In this document: positions 33,587 through 41,567 of the stretch, piece by piece
Position numbering within the stretch: the first letter of the stretch is position 1
Layout: each line of letters opens with the position of its first letter
From: an uncultured Haemophilus sp.
GTDB lineage: Bacteria; Pseudomonadota; Gammaproteobacteria; Enterobacterales; Pasteurellaceae
Length of the DNA: 41,567 nucleotides
NCBI GenBank assembly: GCA_905205995.1
Contig: CAJLFU010000016.1
Location: 1-41,567 of the forward strand
Direction: 5' to 3'
Made by a program: the position numbers and the translations under genes
Notes under the pieces: generated by a model
Told to the model about the DNA's origin: nothing
The model's database searches: none
The model's input: only the letters and a program-made list of their open reading frames with translations

Positions 33587-33622
33587 CTGATAAATATCAT
33601 AAATGTGATGCAGATCACATTG
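33587..33622 (+). promoter_or_regulatory. Adjacent FNR-like and CRP sites upstream of yjjI
   Basis: CTGAT-AAAT-ATCAT (33587-33600) matches 8 of 10 specific bases of the FNR consensus. Directly abutting it, TGTGA-N6-TCACA (33604-33619) is a perfect CRP core within a nearly symmetrical 22-bp site. A TAAAAT -10-like hexamer lies at 33652. Together they suggest activation under anaerobic, carbon-limited conditions. The divergent YczE-like gene could also be affected. Confidence 0.75.
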
Positions 33623-33686
33623 TCAAAATTGTCATCACTCATTCACTGACTTAAAATAAGCTACCCTTTTTAATCAGGACATTATT

Positions 33687-35228
33687 ATGCTTGCATCTCT
33701 TCAAGATATTTTGGATACCGTAAAATCCAACACGCTCACCTATCAACAAAAACTCATGTGTTTAGGCAATATCGCCGAACGATTATTTGATCCTCGCGAA
33801 TTATTAGGTTACACGGATGAAGAATGGCAATTTCTTCAAAATCAAATGATCTGTGATTTAAACGAAGGCTACGCGATTTATCGCCCACGTTATATTTTGC
33901 CGGATTACAATGTGTATATTAAAAAAGGCTGTGAATTCCTTGAATTACCAGCACCAAAAGATCTTGATGAAGCATTAGATGGCTTATTGATTTTATATTC
34001 CCACGTGCCATCAATTACCACATTCCCAGTTTACATTGGGCGTTTAGACATGCTACTTGACCCGTTTATTACCGATGAAGAACAAGACTACATCAAAATT
34101 AAACGTTTCTTAAATCATGTAGATAAAACCGTGCCAGATTCATTCTGCCATGCCAATATTGGGCCTTATGACACTAAAGCAGGGCGTTTGATTTTAAAAG
34201 CGGTGATTGAGTTGGAAGCGCCAACGCCAAATATGACCATTCGTTACGATAAGAGTAAAACAAGTCGTGAATTTGCAGAATTAGCTGCAAAAGCCTGCTT
34301 ATTGGTTTCTAAACCGTCTTTTGCCAATGATGCTTACTACATTTCTGACTTAGGCGAACAATATGGTATTGCAAGCTGCTATAACGCACTCCCTGAATGT
34401 GGTGGGGCTTATACCCTCACACGTTTGCGCTTAGGGACTATCGCACGCGCCTGTAAAACTGTGGATGAAATGGTCAATGAACTTTTACCTCGCGTAGCAA
34501 AATGTGCGCTCTCCACTATGGATAAACGCCATAAATTTGTAGTGGAAGAAAGTAACTTCTTTAACTCGTCATTCCTCGAAAAAGAAGGCTTTATCAAACG
34601 CACCAATTTCACCGGAATGTTTGCCATTGTTGGGCTTGCAGATGCGACAAATCATTTACTACAACAAGAAGGATTAAATGAAACCTTTGGTAAAAGCCAA
34701 CGCGGTGATGAAATTGCGACCTTGATTATGGATAAATTAAAAGAAGTCACGGATAACCATGAAGGTGTGTATGCTGAACGCACTGGCAACCGTTATTTAT
34801 TACATGCGCAAGTAGGCGCAAGCAATCATGAAGAAGATAAACGTAATGCGCCTGCACATCGCATTCGTGTGGGTGAAGAACCAACATTATTAGCTCATTT
34901 AAAACAATCAGCGCCATTCCATAAGTACTTCCCATCAGGTACGGGAGATTTGTTTGCCTTTGACCAAACCTATGTGGATCATTTAGATGCTGTCGTTGAT
35001 ATTATCGATGGTTCATTTGCACAAGGTTACCGCTATATCACCACTTACCTTAAAAATACCGATTTGATTCGTGTAACGGGTTATTTGGTGAAGAAAAGCG
35101 AAGTGGAAAAATACCGTAAAGGTGAAGTAGCATTGCGTGATACCACTTGGTATGGTTCGGGCACTGATGATTGTGCACAAGTCTTTGACCGTCAATTACG
35201 CGATGAACAAGATGTAAGTGCAAGCTAG
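33687..35228 (+). CDS. yjjI: YjjI family glycyl radical protein
   Basis: A 513-residue protein of the YjjI (DUF3029) family of glycyl radical enzymes. The radical site is visible near the C-terminus as I-R-V-T-G-Y-L, and a likely catalytic cysteine lies in C-Y-N-A-L-P-E-C-G-G near residue 230. The substrate is unknown. Glycyl radical enzymes are oxygen-sensitive and need a radical SAM activase, here YjjW. In relatives yjjW is next to yjjI, but in this window the next gene is recQ, so the activase must be elsewhere or absent. Upstream FNR-like and CRP sites fit an anaerobic role. Confidence 0.9.
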   Translation: MLASLQDILDTVKSNTLTYQQKLMCLGNIAERLFDPRELLGYTDEEWQFLQNQMICDLNEGYAIYRPRYILPDYNVYIKKGCEFLELPAPKDLDEALDGLLILYSHVPSITTFPVYIGRLDMLLDPFITDEEQDYIKIKRFLNHVDKTVPDSFCHANIGPYDTKAGRLILKAVIELEAPTPNMTIRYDKSKTSREFAELAAKACLLVSKPSFANDAYYISDLGEQYGIASCYNALPECGGAYTLTRLRLGTIARACKTVDEMVNELLPRVAKCALSTMDKRHKFVVEESNFFNSSFLEKEGFIKRTNFTGMFAIVGLADATNHLLQQEGLNETFGKSQRGDEIATLIMDKLKEVTDNHEGVYAERTGNRYLLHAQVGASNHEEDKRNAPAHRIRVGEEPTLLAHLKQSAPFHKYFPSGTGDLFAFDQTYVDHLDAVVDIIDGSFAQGYRYITTYLKNTDLIRVTGYLVKKSEVEKYRKGEVALRDTTWYGSGTDDCAQVFDRQLRDEQDVSAS

Positions 35229-35233
35229 AAAAA

Positions 35234-35273
35234 AAGTGCGGTCGAAAAATTCTTTGTTTTTTTGACCGCACTT
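35234..35273. terminator. Bidirectional terminator of paired uptake signals
   Basis: AAGTGCGGTC (35234-35243) and GACCGCACTT (35264-35273) are perfect inverted uptake signals with inner A and T tracts. They lie between converging yjjI and recQ; the right arm contains the first base of the recQ stop region. Confidence 0.75.
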
Positions 35274-37137
35274 ATTCTTTTTCTGCCTTTTCTAAAATCG
35301 CTTTGTGTTCTCGAATCAATGCCATAAACGGCTGCCCAAAGCGTTCTAATTTGATCGCCCCTACGCCATTAATTTGTAACATTTCAATATTACTTGTTGG
35401 CATATATTGTGCCATTTCCTGTAACGTTGCATCATTAAAGACAATATAAGGTGGAATATTTTCTTTATCTGCTAGCTGCTTTCGTAAGAAACGTAAACGA
35501 GCAAACAGATCTTTATCGTAATTTGCCACCGTATTTTTATGAGACGTATGCACAATTTTATTAATAGAGGAAATGCGCGGCATCGCTAATTCAAGTGGCA
35601 CTTCACCTTTTAAAACGGGGCGAGCGCTTTCTGTGAGCTGAAGTGTTGCACTATTAAACTCACCGATCACTTGTTGAATAAAACCAAGATGAATAAGTTG
35701 GCGAATGACAGATTGCCAATGTTCTTTGCTTTTATCTTTGCCAATGCCATAAACACTTAACTTATCATGTTGGCGCTCTACAATTTTTTGGTTATGCATT
35801 CCTCGCAATACGGCAATGACATATTGCACGCCAAAACACTGCCCCACACGATAAATCGTCGACATCACTTTTTGCGCATCAATTAAACCATCATATTTCT
35901 TTGGCGGGTCAAGACAAATATCACAGTTTTGGCAAGGAGTTTGACGATATTCGCCAAAATAATTGAGTAACACTAAACGGCGACAAGTTTGACTTTCGGC
36001 AAATTCACCAATGGCTTCCAATTTATGTTGCTCAATTTGACGCTGTGGCGTCTCTGGTTTCTCCAGCAAAATTTTCTGCAACCAAGCATAATCAGCCGGT
36101 TCGTAGAAAAGTACCGCTTCCGCAGGTAAATCATCTCGTCCTGCACGACCAGTTTCCTGATAATATGATTCAATGCTTCTCGGCAAATCAAAATGGGCGA
36201 CAAAACGCACATTAGATTTATTAATGCCCATGCCAAACGCAATCGTCGCAACCACAACTTGAACATTATCTCGTTGAAAATCTTGTTGGACGCGTTCGCG
36301 TAGTGCGGTTTCCATCCCTGCGTGATACGCTGCAGCCGATACGCCTTTATTTCGTAAAGTTTCGGCTATACGTTCCACCTTCGAACGACTATTACAATAT
36401 ACAATGCCGCTTTTGCCTTTTTGAGCTAAAACAAAACGCGTAAGCTGTTCCATTGGCTTAAACTTTTCTTCCAACGTATAACGAATATTCGGACGGTCAA
36501 AACTGCCTATGTATTTATGAGGATTATCTAATTTAAGATGAGTAAGAATATCCTGTCTCGTCGCGTAATCCGCTGTCGCCGTTAATGCCATAATTGGCGC
36601 ATTTGGAAACGCCGCTTTTAAGCCACCAAGTTGGGTATATTCAGGGCGAAAATCATGGCCCCACTGTGAAATACAATGTGCTTCATCAATGGCGATAAAG
36701 GAAATTTGAGCATAAGAAATCAGCTGAAAAAAGCTGTTTGTCATCACTTTTTCAGGCGAAACATATAATAATTTTAATTGACCTGAAATCAGCTTATTTT
36801 CAACTTGCTGTTGTTGTTCTGGCGTCTGACTAGAGTTTAGAAAATCGGCTTCAATGCCGTTTGCTTGGAGTTGATCCACCTGATCTTTCATTAAAGAAAT
36901 CAAAGGCGAAATCACTAATGTGAGACCTGGAAAACAAAGTGCTGGAATTTGATAACACAGGGATTTGCCATTTCCTGTAGCCATCACCACTAAGGCATCC
37001 TGACCACTTAACGCAGCATGAATCACTTCTTCCTGCCCTTTGCGGAAAGATTGGTAACCAAAAACAGACCGCAACGTATGAAGTGCGGTCTTCTTTAAGT
37101 CTGTTTTTTGCGGGGCATGCTCCGCGAGTTCGGCCAT
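35272..37137 (-). CDS. recQ: ATP-dependent DNA helicase RecQ
   Basis: A 621-residue 3'-5' helicase of recombination and replication repair. Helicase motifs in order are Q-S-F-R-K-G-Q-E (motif 0), A-T-G-N-G-K-S (I), D-E-A-H-C-I-S-Q-W-G (II), L-T-A-T-A (III) and Q-E-T-G-R-A-G-R-D (VI). A zinc-binding RQC region with C-R-R, C-Q-N-C-D-I-C and a C-terminal HRDC domain follow. The ATG at 37137 shares a base with the cyaY stop (TAATG), giving tight coupling and normal family length; the longer frame from 37191 lies inside cyaY and is rejected. Confidence 0.97.
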   Translation of the reverse strand: MAELAEHAPQKTDLKKTALHTLRSVFGYQSFRKGQEEVIHAALSGQDALVVMATGNGKSLCYQIPALCFPGLTLVISPLISLMKDQVDQLQANGIEADFLNSSQTPEQQQQVENKLISGQLKLLYVSPEKVMTNSFFQLISYAQISFIAIDEAHCISQWGHDFRPEYTQLGGLKAAFPNAPIMALTATADYATRQDILTHLKLDNPHKYIGSFDRPNIRYTLEEKFKPMEQLTRFVLAQKGKSGIVYCNSRSKVERIAETLRNKGVSAAAYHAGMETALRERVQQDFQRDNVQVVVATIAFGMGINKSNVRFVAHFDLPRSIESYYQETGRAGRDDLPAEAVLFYEPADYAWLQKILLEKPETPQRQIEQHKLEAIGEFAESQTCRRLVLLNYFGEYRQTPCQNCDICLDPPKKYDGLIDAQKVMSTIYRVGQCFGVQYVIAVLRGMHNQKIVERQHDKLSVYGIGKDKSKEHWQSVIRQLIHLGFIQQVIGEFNSATLQLTESARPVLKGEVPLELAMPRISSINKIVHTSHKNTVANYDKDLFARLRFLRKQLADKENIPPYIVFNDATLQEMAQYMPTSNIEMLQINGVGAIKLERFGQPFMALIREHKAILEKAEKE

Positions 37138-37442
37138 TAGAATGTTACCGTTTCTCCGTGAGCGGCAACCGCCTCGGTTAAAGAATCCCAAAAACGTTTG
37201 CCATCATTTGCCACCCAATCATTGTTTTTATAGGCAAAATGAAATCCACCCAAGCGGCTCGCAAGCCAAAGCTCAAGAAGCGGTTCTTGCTTATTAATGA
37301 CGATTTGTGAGCGATCATCAAATGTGATCGTGAATACTGAACCTTGTGTTTCGCAATCCACATCGCAATCTTGATTCTCTAACGCTTCTTCAATTTTTTG
37401 CCAAACCTGTTCAATATTTTGGTGAAATTCTGCAACATTCAT
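37137..37442 (-). CDS. cyaY: Frataxin homologue CyaY
   Basis: A 101-residue iron-binding protein of the frataxin family that modulates Fe-S cluster assembly. It begins M-N-V-A-E-F-H-Q-N and carries acidic residues in helix 1 (E-E-A-L-E-N, then D-C-D-V-D-C-E) for iron. The beta-sheet signature I-V-I-N-K-Q-E-P-L-L-E-L-W-L-A-S follows, then G-G-F-H-F. It is followed with a one-base overlap by recQ. Divergent lptM-lysA lies across a 95-base promoter gap, a common gammaproteobacterial arrangement. Confidence 0.95.
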   Translation of the reverse strand: MNVAEFHQNIEQVWQKIEEALENQDCDVDCETQGSVFTITFDDRSQIVINKQEPLLELWLASRLGGFHFAYKNNDWVANDGKRFWDSLTEAVAAHGETVTF

Positions 37443-37537
37443 AAAATTTTCCGATTAAATCTGATAGAATGCCGTGAATTATAAAGCCTTTCGCCTCGTT
37501 GGCAAAGGCAGATTTTACTTATTAGAGAGATTGAAAA

Positions 37538-37663
37538 ATGAAAAAATTACTTTCTATTTTGTTATTAGGTGCATTCTGCACTTTAGCTACAGGTTGCGGT
37601 GTAAAAGGGCCATTATATTTTCCTGAAAAAGAACAACCGCAAAAAACACAAAAAACACAATAA
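37538..37663 (+). CDS. lptM: LptM (YifL-type) small lipoprotein
   Basis: A 41-residue lipoprotein, M-K-K-L-L-S-I-L-L-L-G-A-F-C-T-L-A-T-G-C, with lipobox A-T-G-C, followed by the LptM signature G-V-K-G-P-L-Y-F-P. LptM assists oxidative maturation of the LptD outer-membrane LPS translocon. The remaining tail is Gln- and Lys-rich. AGAGAG and spacing to ATG fit a ribosome site. It sits between cyaY (divergent) and lysA, where yifL lies in enterobacteria. lysA follows 27 bases later, so they are cotranscribed. Confidence 0.9.
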   Translation: MKKLLSILLLGAFCTLATGCGVKGPLYFPEKEQPQKTQKTQ

Positions 37664-37690
37664 AAACTGACCGCACTTAAAGGATTCGTC

Positions 37691-38941
37691 ATGGATTTTT
37701 TCCAATATAAAAACGAGCAAATTTATGTTGAAGATTTGCCAGTCAAACAACTCGCTGAAGAATTTGGCACACCGCTTTATATTTATTCTCGTGCCACGCT
37801 TGAGCGCCATTGGCATGCCTTTGATTCAGCCTTAGGAGAGCATCCACACTTAATTTGCTATGCCGTAAAAGCCAATTCTAATATCGGCATATTAAATGTA
37901 ATGGCAAAATTAGGCTCAGGCTTTGATATCGTTTCACAGGGCGAATTAGAACGCGTCTTAGCGGCTGGCGGAGAGGCTTCAAAAGTGGTCTTTTCCGGCG
38001 TGGCAAAATCTCGTGCCGAAATTATGCGTGCGTTAGAAGTTGGCATTCGTTGTTTTAATGTGGAATCTATTGCGGAACTACATCACATCAATCAGATTGC
38101 TGGCGAAATGGGAAAAATTGCGCCTATTTCTTTACGTGTAAACCCCGATGTTGATGCCCATACACACCCTTACATTTCCACTGGATTAAAAGAAAATAAA
38201 TTTGGTGTGAGTGTAGATGAAGCGCGTGAGGTCTATAAATTAGCAGCAACCTTACCTCATGTAAAAATTACGGGTATGGATTGCCATATTGGCTCTCAGC
38301 TGACTGAATTACAGCCCTTCTTAGATGCGACTGATCGACTCATTCGTTTAATGGAACAATTAAAAGAAGATGGCATCACGTTAAAACACTTAGATCTCGG
38401 TGGTGGTTTAGGCGTAACTTATACTGATGAAACGCCACCTCATCCAAGTGATTATGCGACTGCACTACTGAATAAATTAAAAGATTACGAAGATCTCGAA
38501 ATTATTCTAGAACCAGGTCGAGCGATCGCGGCGAATGCAGGGATTTTAGTGGCTAAAGTGCAATACTTAAAAAGTAATGAAAGCCGTAACTTCGCGATTA
38601 CCGATACGGGCATGAACGATATGATTCGCCCGGCACTCTATGAAGCTTATATGAACATCATTGAAATTGACCGCACTTTAGGGCGTGAAAAAGCCATTTA
38701 TGATGTTGTTGGCCCGGTATGCGAAACCTCTGATTTCTTAGGTAAACAGCGCGAGCTCGCCATTGCTGAAGGTGATTATATTGCTCAACGCTCAGCTGGA
38801 GCTTATGGTGCAAGCATGTCTTCAAACTATAATTCTCGTCCACGTACGGCAGAAGTGTTAGTGAATGGGGACAAAGCTCATTTAATTCGTCGCAGAGAAA
38901 GTCTCAGCGAATTATGGGCACTAGAAAGTATTGCGAAATAA
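37691..38941 (+). CDS. lysA: Diaminopimelate decarboxylase LysA
   Basis: A 416-residue PLP enzyme of the alanine-racemase fold that makes lysine from meso-diaminopimelate. The PLP-lysine motif Y-A-V-K-A-N-S-N is near residue 57. The H-I-G-S-Q motif near 199, the phosphate-binding D-L-G-G-G-L-G near 235 and E-P-G-R-A near 277 are seen. The active-site C-E-T-S-D lies near 344. AAAGGA precedes the start; an uptake signal occupies the gap after lptM. It is last in the lptM-lysA unit. Confidence 0.97.
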   Translation: MDFFQYKNEQIYVEDLPVKQLAEEFGTPLYIYSRATLERHWHAFDSALGEHPHLICYAVKANSNIGILNVMAKLGSGFDIVSQGELERVLAAGGEASKVVFSGVAKSRAEIMRALEVGIRCFNVESIAELHHINQIAGEMGKIAPISLRVNPDVDAHTHPYISTGLKENKFGVSVDEAREVYKLAATLPHVKITGMDCHIGSQLTELQPFLDATDRLIRLMEQLKEDGITLKHLDLGGGLGVTYTDETPPHPSDYATALLNKLKDYEDLEIILEPGRAIAANAGILVAKVQYLKSNESRNFAITDTGMNDMIRPALYEAYMNIIEIDRTLGREKAIYDVVGPVCETSDFLGKQRELAIAEGDYIAQRSAGAYGASMSSNYNSRPRTAEVLVNGDKAHLIRRRESLSELWALESIAK

Positions 38942-38955
38942 ATAAAAAGAAAAAC

Positions 38956-38983
38956 GGTCAAGATATAAGTCTTGACCTTTTTT
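38956..38983. terminator. Bidirectional terminator between lysA and hemN
   Basis: GGTCAAGA (38956-38963) pairs perfectly with TCTTGACC (38970-38977), flanked by AAAAA on the left and TTTTTT on the right, between converging genes. Confidence 0.9.
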
Positions 38984-38989
38984 GTATGA

Positions 38990-40357
38990 CTAAATAATTC
39001 GAGAGAATTGTTGTCGTTTTGCTGCAGCTCTTGAATAGGTATCAAAGCATAAGCAAATATTACGGATTAATAAGCGCCCTTTAGGCGAAACTTGTAAGCC
39101 TGTTTCTGTTTCAGAAATTAATCCATCTTCAAGTAATGGCTGTAATAACTGTAAATCTTCAGCAAAGTGCTTTTTGAAATCAATATTATATTGTTTTTCA
39201 ATTGGTGCAAAATCAAGCTTAAAGTTACAAATCAATTGCTTAATCACATCACGGCGTAAGCAATCTTCTTCTGTCATCGCTAACCCTTTATGCAGTGCAA
39301 TACCTGAATTTTCTACATCATGATAATAATGTTTTAATTCTTTTTGGTTTTGAGCATATGTATCACCTAATAAACTAATAGCTGATACACCTAAACCGAG
39401 CAAATCACATTCTTCCTGAGTAGTATAGCCTTGGAAATTTCGGTGTAAGACACCTTTCTCTTGAGCAATTGCTAATTCATCATCTGGTTTCGCAAAGTGA
39501 TCCATACCGATAAATTTATAGCCTGCATTGCCTAAGGTTTCGATCGTTTTCTGTAAGATTTCTAATTTTGTTTCCGGTGGCGGTAATTGATCTTCCTTAA
39601 TTTTTGCTTGTCCCGCAAATCGACTTGGTAAATGAGCATAGTTAAAGATACTTAAACGATCTGGATTCAATTCAATCACTTTATGTAATGTAAACATAAA
39701 ACTTTCCACATTTTGAAGTGGTAATCCATAAATTAAATCAAGATTCGTCGATTGGAAACCTAACTCACGCGCACGAACAAGTAATGCATTCACAAACTCT
39801 TCATCTTGTTCACGGTTTACCGCTTTTTGAACCGCTTTATTGAAATCTTGTACGCCCATACTGATTCGGTTAAAACCAATATTACGTAAATGATCAAGCA
39901 TATCGAGTTCAATTTCGCGTGGGTCCATTTCAATACTGACTTCTGCATTATCCGCAATCGTAAAATGATCTTTAAGCATCTTCATCAAACGAGCAGATTG
40001 TTCTTCTGTCAAATAAGTCGGTGTACCGCCGCCCCAATGCACTTGAGTCGCAACACGATTTTTGAATAATTCTGAACGCGCTTTGATTTCTTTTTCAAGG
40101 TAATCAAGATAAATATCCGCCTTATGTTGATGACGAGTAATCACCTTATTACAGCCACAGAAATAGCAAAGTTTGTGACAAAACGGAATGTGTACGTAAA
40201 GGGAAAGTGGTCTTTCCGGATAACGATTAGCCGCTGCAATAAAATCTTCGTTTGTGTAACTTTCATTAAATTCTAATGCAGTTGGATAAGATGTATAACG
40301 AGGTCCTGATTGGTTATATTTTTGAATTAACGCAAGATCCCAAATAATTTCAGACAT
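38990..40357 (-). CDS. hemN: Oxygen-independent coproporphyrinogen III oxidase HemN
   Basis: A 455-residue radical SAM enzyme that converts coproporphyrinogen III to protoporphyrinogen IX without oxygen. The cluster motif is C-H-K-L-C-Y-F-C-G-C (CxxxCxxCxC) near residue 59. The preceding Y-V-H-I-P-F and the later G-G-G-T-P-T are the SAM-binding parts. The C-terminal HemN domain is present with L-L-G-L-G-V-S-A-I-S. Length fits true HemN rather than HemW (about 380). It is last of a yihI-DUF2489-hemN unit; the start overlaps the preceding stop by one base. With hemE in the same window, it indicates heme synthesis capability. Confidence 0.95.
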   Translation of the reverse strand: MSEIIWDLALIQKYNQSGPRYTSYPTALEFNESYTNEDFIAAANRYPERPLSLYVHIPFCHKLCYFCGCNKVITRHQHKADIYLDYLEKEIKARSELFKNRVATQVHWGGGTPTYLTEEQSARLMKMLKDHFTIADNAEVSIEMDPREIELDMLDHLRNIGFNRISMGVQDFNKAVQKAVNREQDEEFVNALLVRARELGFQSTNLDLIYGLPLQNVESFMFTLHKVIELNPDRLSIFNYAHLPSRFAGQAKIKEDQLPPPETKLEILQKTIETLGNAGYKFIGMDHFAKPDDELAIAQEKGVLHRNFQGYTTQEECDLLGLGVSAISLLGDTYAQNQKELKHYYHDVENSGIALHKGLAMTEEDCLRRDVIKQLICNFKLDFAPIEKQYNIDFKKHFAEDLQLLQPLLEDGLISETETGLQVSPKGRLLIRNICLCFDTYSRAAAKRQQFSRII

Positions 40358-40800
40358 TAAGCTTCCCCAAATTTCTCTACGTCATTTAAAAACTGACGTA
40401 ACTCCAACATAATTTCTTCTTCAAATTTTGCTTCTGCACTTTCTCGCTCAAGATCGAGTTTCATTCTTTCTTTTTTTAACAATGCTTTCCGAGCTTCATG
40501 CGTAGGCATTTCTTTTACAATATTATAAAGTGCATACATCGCTTGATATGGCTGCAAAGATTGTCCAAAAGGGAGCAAAAGCATTGATAAACGAATCACC
40601 CCTTCTGAATGGTTACAATCTCCATTTTGCATCGCTTTAGCGATAATTACCATACTCTCTTTTAGGCGTTTTGTACGTGCTATTTTAGCCTGTTTGATGA
40701 GAGTGTTTTGCTCGCGTAACTTCCTCAGTAATTTGAAAGCATAAAATGATACGCCAGCAATAATTCCCAAAGCAATAATACTTAAAATGATCGGCCACAT
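40357..40800 (-). CDS. DUF2489 family membrane-anchored protein
   Basis: A 147-residue protein with one N-terminal membrane segment (residues 2-24) and a charged cytoplasmic region. Its size, anchor and place between yihI and hemN match the DUF2489 family of gammaproteobacteria; no function is known. The central G-V-I-R-L-S-M-L-L-L-P-F segment is a typical feature, and the C-terminal part is a likely coiled coil rich in Glu, Lys and Arg. It lies 5 bases after yihI and overlaps hemN by one base, so all three are coexpressed. Confidence 0.78.
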   Translation of the reverse strand: MWPIILSIIALGIIAGVSFYAFKLLRKLREQNTLIKQAKIARTKRLKESMVIIAKAMQNGDCNHSEGVIRLSMLLLPFGQSLQPYQAMYALYNIVKEMPTHEARKALLKKERMKLDLERESAEAKFEEEIMLELRQFLNDVEKFGEA

Positions 40801-40805
40801 GATAA

Positions 40806-41363
40806 TTATCTGAATTGGTTGATATCAATTTTCTCAAAGGTTCGATAGAGGTCATCCTCTGTCTCTTCTTCATCTTGAATACCTAATTCTTCCATTAACT
40901 GAGCAATACGATCTAAGCATTCATCCACAAATTGTTGATCAGCTTTACTAATCGTTTTGCCTTCATCTAAGGCATCCAACAATTCATTTAGAATTTCATT
41001 ATTTTCTAAACGTTCTAACTCAACTTCAGGCGCAAGTTTTTTCGGTTCTTTGACTACTGGAATTGTCATCCCTTTCTCAGGTTTATTCACAAATTCAACA
41101 ATCAGTGGAACCTTTTTACGACTGCCAATACGCGGATCTTTTTGTTCAACGACTTGGTTATGCTTATTTTGCTCAGCATTACTATGACGAGAACCCGATG
41201 CTAAACCTTTATGTTTACGTTTTTTCTTATCTTCTCTTGCCTTAGCATCTAATTCATAACGTGTTAATTTCTTACCTGATAGCTTCGGCGCTTCAGGTTT
41301 CTTATCTGATTTACGAATTGGCATGATATCGCTAATTTTACGAGTTTTCTTTTTACGAGCCAT
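40806..41363 (-). CDS. yihI: Der GTPase-activating protein YihI
   Basis: A 185-residue protein of the YihI family, which stimulates the GTPase Der and so restrains 50S ribosome assembly. It has the expected split composition: a strongly basic N-terminus (M-A-R-K-K-K-T-R-K-I-S-D, later K-K-R-K-H-K-G-L-A-S-G-S-R) and an acidic, helical C-terminus with L-N-E-L-L-D-A-L-D-E-G and V-D-E-C-L-D-R-I. Placement before hemN agrees with the E. coli yihI-hemN order. It is the first gene of the unit; about 150 bases of AT-rich DNA separate it from the rRNA terminator. Confidence 0.9.
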   Translation of the reverse strand: MARKKKTRKISDIMPIRKSDKKPEAPKLSGKKLTRYELDAKAREDKKKRKHKGLASGSRHSNAEQNKHNQVVEQKDPRIGSRKKVPLIVEFVNKPEKGMTIPVVKEPKKLAPEVELERLENNEILNELLDALDEGKTISKADQQFVDECLDRIAQLMEELGIQDEEETEDDLYRTFEKIDINQFR

Positions 41364-41422
41364 TTGTATTATTTATCCTATAAAAAATTTTGGTGATTGT
41401 ACCATTCCACCTATATTTTCTC

Positions 41423-41448
41423 ATTAAAAGATTTAAACATCTTTTAAT
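41423..41448. repeat. Perfect 10-bp inverted repeat upstream of yihI
   Basis: ATTAAAAGAT (41423-41432) and ATCTTTTAAT (41439-41448) are separated by six bases. It lies about 60 bases upstream of the yihI start, in the region expected to hold its promoter, so it may be an operator. It lacks a T-tract suitable for a terminator. Confidence 0.55.
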
Positions 41449-41511
41449 AAAACTATTCTGATTTTGACCGCACTTTTATTGTCAAAGTAATCTTTAACAA
41501 AACTCCATAAA

Positions 41512-41541
41512 TAAAAACCCCAAGCCATTCAGCTCGGGGTT
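41512..41541 (-). terminator. Terminator of an rRNA operon
   Basis: Read on the minus strand, AACCCC with four more pairs folds against GGGGTT (arms within 41516-41541), followed by TTTTTATTT. It lies about 10 bases after the predicted 5S rRNA 3' end. Confidence 0.85.
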
Positions 41542-41550
41542 CTACATTCA

Positions 41551-41567
41551 GTACCTGGCGGTGTCCT
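41551..41567 (-). rRNA. rrf: 5S ribosomal RNA, 3' end only (partial)
   Basis: The last bases of the window, read on the minus strand, are AGGACACCGCCAGGTAC. This matches the typical 3' end of gammaproteobacterial 5S rRNA (GTAGG...CGCCAGG), followed at once by a strong terminator. The rest of the rRNA operon would lie to the right, transcribed toward yihI. Only 17 bases are visible, so the call depends on this short match plus the terminator. Confidence 0.72.

Noticed and set aside
37138..37191. 18-residue extension of RecQ
   Set aside because: It lies entirely within cyaY; the TAATG junction gives a proper start.
41423..41448. Inverted repeat near yihI as an rRNA or yihI terminator
   Set aside because: No T-tract on either strand and the rRNA transcript already has a strong terminator at 41512-41541; listed only as a repeat.

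Overview
The window looks like a chromosomal segment of a Haemophilus-group Pasteurellaceae, most likely near Haemophilus parainfluenzae. The main evidence is 32 exact copies of the DNA uptake signal AAGTGCGGT/ACCGCACTT, against about 0.3 expected by chance, together with roughly 40% GC and Haemophilus-type housekeeping proteins. Two genes, hemE and hemN, belong to protoporphyrin synthesis, a pathway that X-factor-dependent H. influenzae largely lacks. A heme-making relative is therefore favoured. The species call is inference.

Layout, left to right. (1) 1-7.4 kb: yicC-ygfZ leftward, tyrP rightward from an operator-like promoter, a leftward DUF3290-DUF421 membrane pair unusual for this group, then nudC-hemE-yjaG-hup rightward. 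(2) 7.4-13.1 kb: a DeoR-type regulator with glmS, lpxH leftward, then plsC-ftsP. (3) 13.1-15.0 kb: a small accessory stretch with a secreted protein, an AT-rich membrane orphan and an MmcQ/YjbR protein. (4) 15.1-18.7 kb: a tight four-gene operon of a Tat-exported substrate-binding protein, permease, ATPase and NnrS-like membrane protein. A Fur-box-like sequence overlaps its promoter. (5) 18.8-19.9 kb: a MerR regulator divergent from a short CDF metal exporter, with a textbook 19-bp-spacer MerR promoter between them.

(6) 19.9-26.4 kb: folB, plsY, then leftward MFS transporter, narQ, murB, a DUF2322 gene and rpoH. (7) 26.5-30.6 kb: a 50-residue DUF1232 protein, yfhL-type ferredoxin, RNase I, then pgk, a small lipoprotein and class II fba. 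The pgk promoter spacer is filled by a perfect inverted repeat. (8) 30.6-35.3 kb: an O-antigen-ligase-like protein with a family 9 glycosyltransferase, a YczE-like membrane protein overlapping the latter tail to tail, and the glycyl radical protein YjjI behind adjacent FNR-like and CRP sites. (9) 35.3-41.6 kb: cyaY-recQ leftward, lptM-lysA rightward, yihI-DUF2489-hemN leftward, and at the right edge an rRNA terminator and the last bases of a 5S rRNA gene from an operon lying beyond the window.

Most genes are core: cell envelope (glmS, murB, lpxH, plsC, plsY, lptM, ftsP), heme and iron (hemE, hemN, cyaY), glycolysis (pgk, fba), and anaerobic/nitrate response (narQ, yjjI, hemN). No transposon, prophage, CRISPR array or tRNA gene was seen, and no gene-free stretch exceeds 300 bases (the longest is about 180). 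The best leads for something poorly described are the Fur-box ABC/NnrS operon, the DUF3290-DUF421 pair, the pgk promoter operator with its embedded lipoprotein, and yjjI without its usual activase partner alongside.
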